Shown here piece after piece: positions 10,997 to 12,837 of a stretch of 12,837 bases of DNA. Position 1 is the stretch's first letter. The number at the start of each line of letters is the position of its first letter. A program made the position numbers and the translations under genes. The DNA is taken from assembly GCA_964621845.1 (NCBI GenBank), contig CAZUOL010000058.1:1-12837 (forward strand), given 5' to 3'. Source of the DNA: CAYRKQ01 sp964621845 (GTDB lineage: Bacteria; Patescibacteriota; Saccharimonadia; Saccharimonadales; UBA7683). The notes beneath the pieces are model-generated. The model searched no databases and was not told the DNA's origin. It saw only the letters and a list, made by a program, of their open reading frames with translations.

Positions 10997-12837
10997 ATGA
11001 TAAAACGACTTTATGATCAATTCCAACCAAGTAATTATCAACTTGAGCTCAAAATTGATAAAGAACGAATGATTTTTACGGGCACCGCTGTTATTAAAGG
11101 TGATTTACGCAGCAGCGCTCAATCAATTGAGTTACATGCCAAAGACTTGAGGTTCGATAAGGCACAGATTGATGGCAAGGATGCCGAGTGGGTTGAGCCA
11201 GAACTACATGACGTTCTGGAAATTAGAACTACAGATCATTTAGGACCAGGCGAGCACACGGTAACCCTAGAGTTTGCTGGCAAGATCACTGACCAGATGC
11301 ACGGCATGTACCCATGCTACTTTAAACATGAAGGTAAAAAAAAGAAGTTGATTGCGACTCAATTTGAAAGCCACCACGCCCGAGAAGTGTTCCCTTGTAT
11401 AGACGAGCCCGAAGCAAAAGCAACGTTTGACATCACCTTACACACCGCCCTGCATGAACAGGTGCTTTCTAATATGCCTCAAAAGCACCAAACAAAATCG
11501 GCGGATTTTCTTATTACCACGTTTGAGCAAACGCCAAAAATGAGTACCTATCTAGTGGCGTTTGTTGCTGGCGAAATGCACTACAAAGATGCTGTTACGA
11601 AGGATGGCATTATGGTCCGCAGCTGGGCCACACCTGCTCAACCAGCTTCGCACCTGGATTACTCGGTCAAAGAGGCGGTGGATATTCTGGAATTTTATAA
11701 CGACTACTTTAAAACCCCCTATCCTCTGCCCAAGTGTGATCAAGTAGCTTTGCCTGATTTTGATGCCGGCGCCATGGAAAACTGGGGGTTAATTACGTAC
11801 CGTGAAGTTGCGTTGCTAGCGGACCCGAAAAATCGCTCTCTGAGCAGTGAACAGTATGTTTCTATCGTGATTGCACACGAACTCTCACACCAGTGGTTTG
11901 GCAATCTTGTCACTATGAAATGGTGGGACGACTTATGGCTCAATGAAAGTTTTGCAAGCATTATTGAGCATGTGGCAGTTGATGCTCTTCATTCTGATTG
12001 GAACATTTGGGAAACGTACACCGCTACCGATGCCGTGTTCTCAAGCTCACGCGATGTATTTAGTAAGGTACAGCCCGTTGGTGTTGATGTAAATGATCCT
12101 GATCAAATAACAAGTTTATTCGATCCAGCTATTGTGTACGCAAAAGGGGGCCGATTGCTGAAAATGCTCCGCGAATACATTGGTGAAGAGGCCTTCCGCA
12201 GCGGGCTGAAAAGCTATTTTAAAAAGCATGCCTACAAAAACACGACTCGCGCTGATCTGTGGGAAGAGTTTGCCAACGCAAGTGGTAAGGATATTCACAA
12301 ACTGATGAAAAACTGGTTAGAGAAATCTGGCATGCCAGTCGTTACGATTGACCAACAAGGAAATAGGATTGCGTTAAGCCAGCAGCGATTGTTGCTTGAT
12401 TCGGGCAACGATACTGATACAATCTGGCACATTCCACTCTTGGCAGATCAAAACTTGAGCGAAGATATACTTGCTTCGCGTGACAAAACAATCACCACTC
12501 CAAAAGATGACTTTGTAGTCTTAAACGCCAATGCCAGTGCTCATTTTGTTTCACACTACAAAAACCAAGATCATATTGCTCATCTGGCGACGCAACTCGC
12601 AGAGCAGGCAGTTCCTGCAGAAACCCGTATGAGCTTGTTGAATGATCAAATTCTGTTGGCGCGCCAGGGCAACGAGTCGCTCACAACGGCTCTTGAACTT
12701 ATCGCCCAGATGTCGCACGAACCACGACACGCCGTTTGGAGTTTAATTTCGATGGTAATTGGCAATGCAAAAACACTCACAGAGGGTGACGCTGAAACTG
12801 AAAAACTGATTAAACATTTCACCAAAAAGTTAGCTTC
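10997..12837 (+). CDS. pepN: M1-family zinc aminopeptidase (PepN-like), 3' end beyond the window
   Basis: A cytosolic exopeptidase that removes N-terminal residues from peptides, likely finishing products of Clp-type proteases and recycling amino acids. The first 613 residues are present and the frame is open at the window edge. Residues about 1-190 are the N-terminal beta domain, with FESHHAREVFPCIDEPEAKA as the conserved lead-in. The catalytic domain has the exopeptidase motif GAMEN (258-262), the zinc site HELSH (294-298, ligands H294 and H298, catalytic E295) and the third ligand E317 in WLNES. The transition-state tyrosine is probably Y381 in IVYAKGG. After about 515 a helical C-terminal domain begins. 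There is no signal peptide. The start is the first ATG after a promoter with leaderless spacing. It diverges from the 168-aa gene over a shared palindrome. Family is secure; the symbol is used in its broad sense. Confidence 0.93.
   Translation, partial: MIKRLYDQFQPSNYQLELKIDKERMIFTGTAVIKGDLRSSAQSIELHAKDLRFDKAQIDGKDAEWVEPELHDVLEIRTTDHLGPGEHTVTLEFAGKITDQMHGMYPCYFKHEGKKKKLIATQFESHHAREVFPCIDEPEAKATFDITLHTALHEQVLSNMPQKHQTKSADFLITTFEQTPKMSTYLVAFVAGEMHYKDAVTKDGIMVRSWATPAQPASHLDYSVKEAVDILEFYNDYFKTPYPLPKCDQVALPDFDAGAMENWGLITYREVALLADPKNRSLSSEQYVSIVIAHELSHQWFGNLVTMKWWDDLWLNESFASIIEHVAVDALHSDWNIWETYTATDAVFSSSRDVFSKVQPVGVDVNDPDQITSLFDPAIVYAKGGRLLKMLREYIGEEAFRSGLKSYFKKHAYKNTTRADLWEEFANASGKDIHKLMKNWLEKSGMPVVTIDQQGNRIALSQQRLLLDSGNDTDTIWHIPLLADQNLSEDILASRDKTITTPKDDFVVLNANASAHFVSHYKNQDHIAHLATQLAEQAVPAETRMSLLNDQILLARQGNESLTTALELIAQMSHEPRHAVWSLISMVIGNAKTLTEGDAETEKLIKHFTKKLA

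Noticed and set aside
1..12837. CRISPR array, IS element, prophage or defence system
   Set aside because: No direct repeat arrays, transposase or integrase motifs, or terminal inverted repeats were found. The content is chromosomal housekeeping.

Overview
The window (about 44% GC by eye) reads as a chromosomal housekeeping segment from a Gram-positive-like bacterium with a reduced genome. My best guess is Patescibacteria/CPR, probably Saccharibacteria (TM7). Reasons: a basic-headed class A PBP with an Ig-like tail, a trimmed clpC-radA-yacL block, a solitary nusA, and start codons set 6-7 nt after -10 boxes. Several genes end in TGA and no internal TGA is read as sense, so the UGA=Gly code of SR1/Gracilibacteria does not apply. 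No RNA genes, IS elements, CRISPR arrays or prophage genes are visible. The taxonomic call is inference.

Layout. 1-168 (+): C-terminal piece of a small membrane protein (VanZ/YjdF-like). 216-2864 (+): class A penicillin-binding protein. 2893-8459 (-): four closely spaced genes, read from right to left as clpC, a membrane-anchored HExxH putative zinc protease, radA and a PIN-TRAM (YacL-type) protein. 8615-9049 (-): small two-helix membrane protein. 9132-10325 (-): nusA with a long leader. 10428-10934 (-): unrecognised 168-aa protein. 10997 to the end (+): M1-family aminopeptidase, cut by the window edge. The only convergent junction, near 2865-2892, has no convincing terminator. No gene-free stretch reaches 300 bases.

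How it fits together. The minus-strand cluster is a rearranged version of the Firmicutes clpC operon (ctsR-mcsA-mcsB-clpC-radA-disA-yacL). Here ctsR, mcsA, mcsB and disA are absent, and a predicted extracytoplasmic metalloprotease sits between clpC and radA. Instead of CtsR control, a nearly perfect CIRCE element (HrcA operator) covers the -35 region of a good promoter upstream of clpC. The cluster would therefore join heat-stress proteolysis, DNA repair and a surface protease of unknown role.

Regulation. Five genes (PBP, radA, protease, clpC, aminopeptidase) have a -10-like hexamer ending 6-7 nt before the start codon, the geometry of leaderless transcripts. nusA is the contrast, with an extended -10 promoter, a leader of about 70 nt, a small hairpin followed by a T-run, and a Shine-Dalgarno sequence. 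The aminopeptidase and the 168-aa gene diverge from a compact region in which a perfect 17-bp inverted repeat overlaps both promoters.
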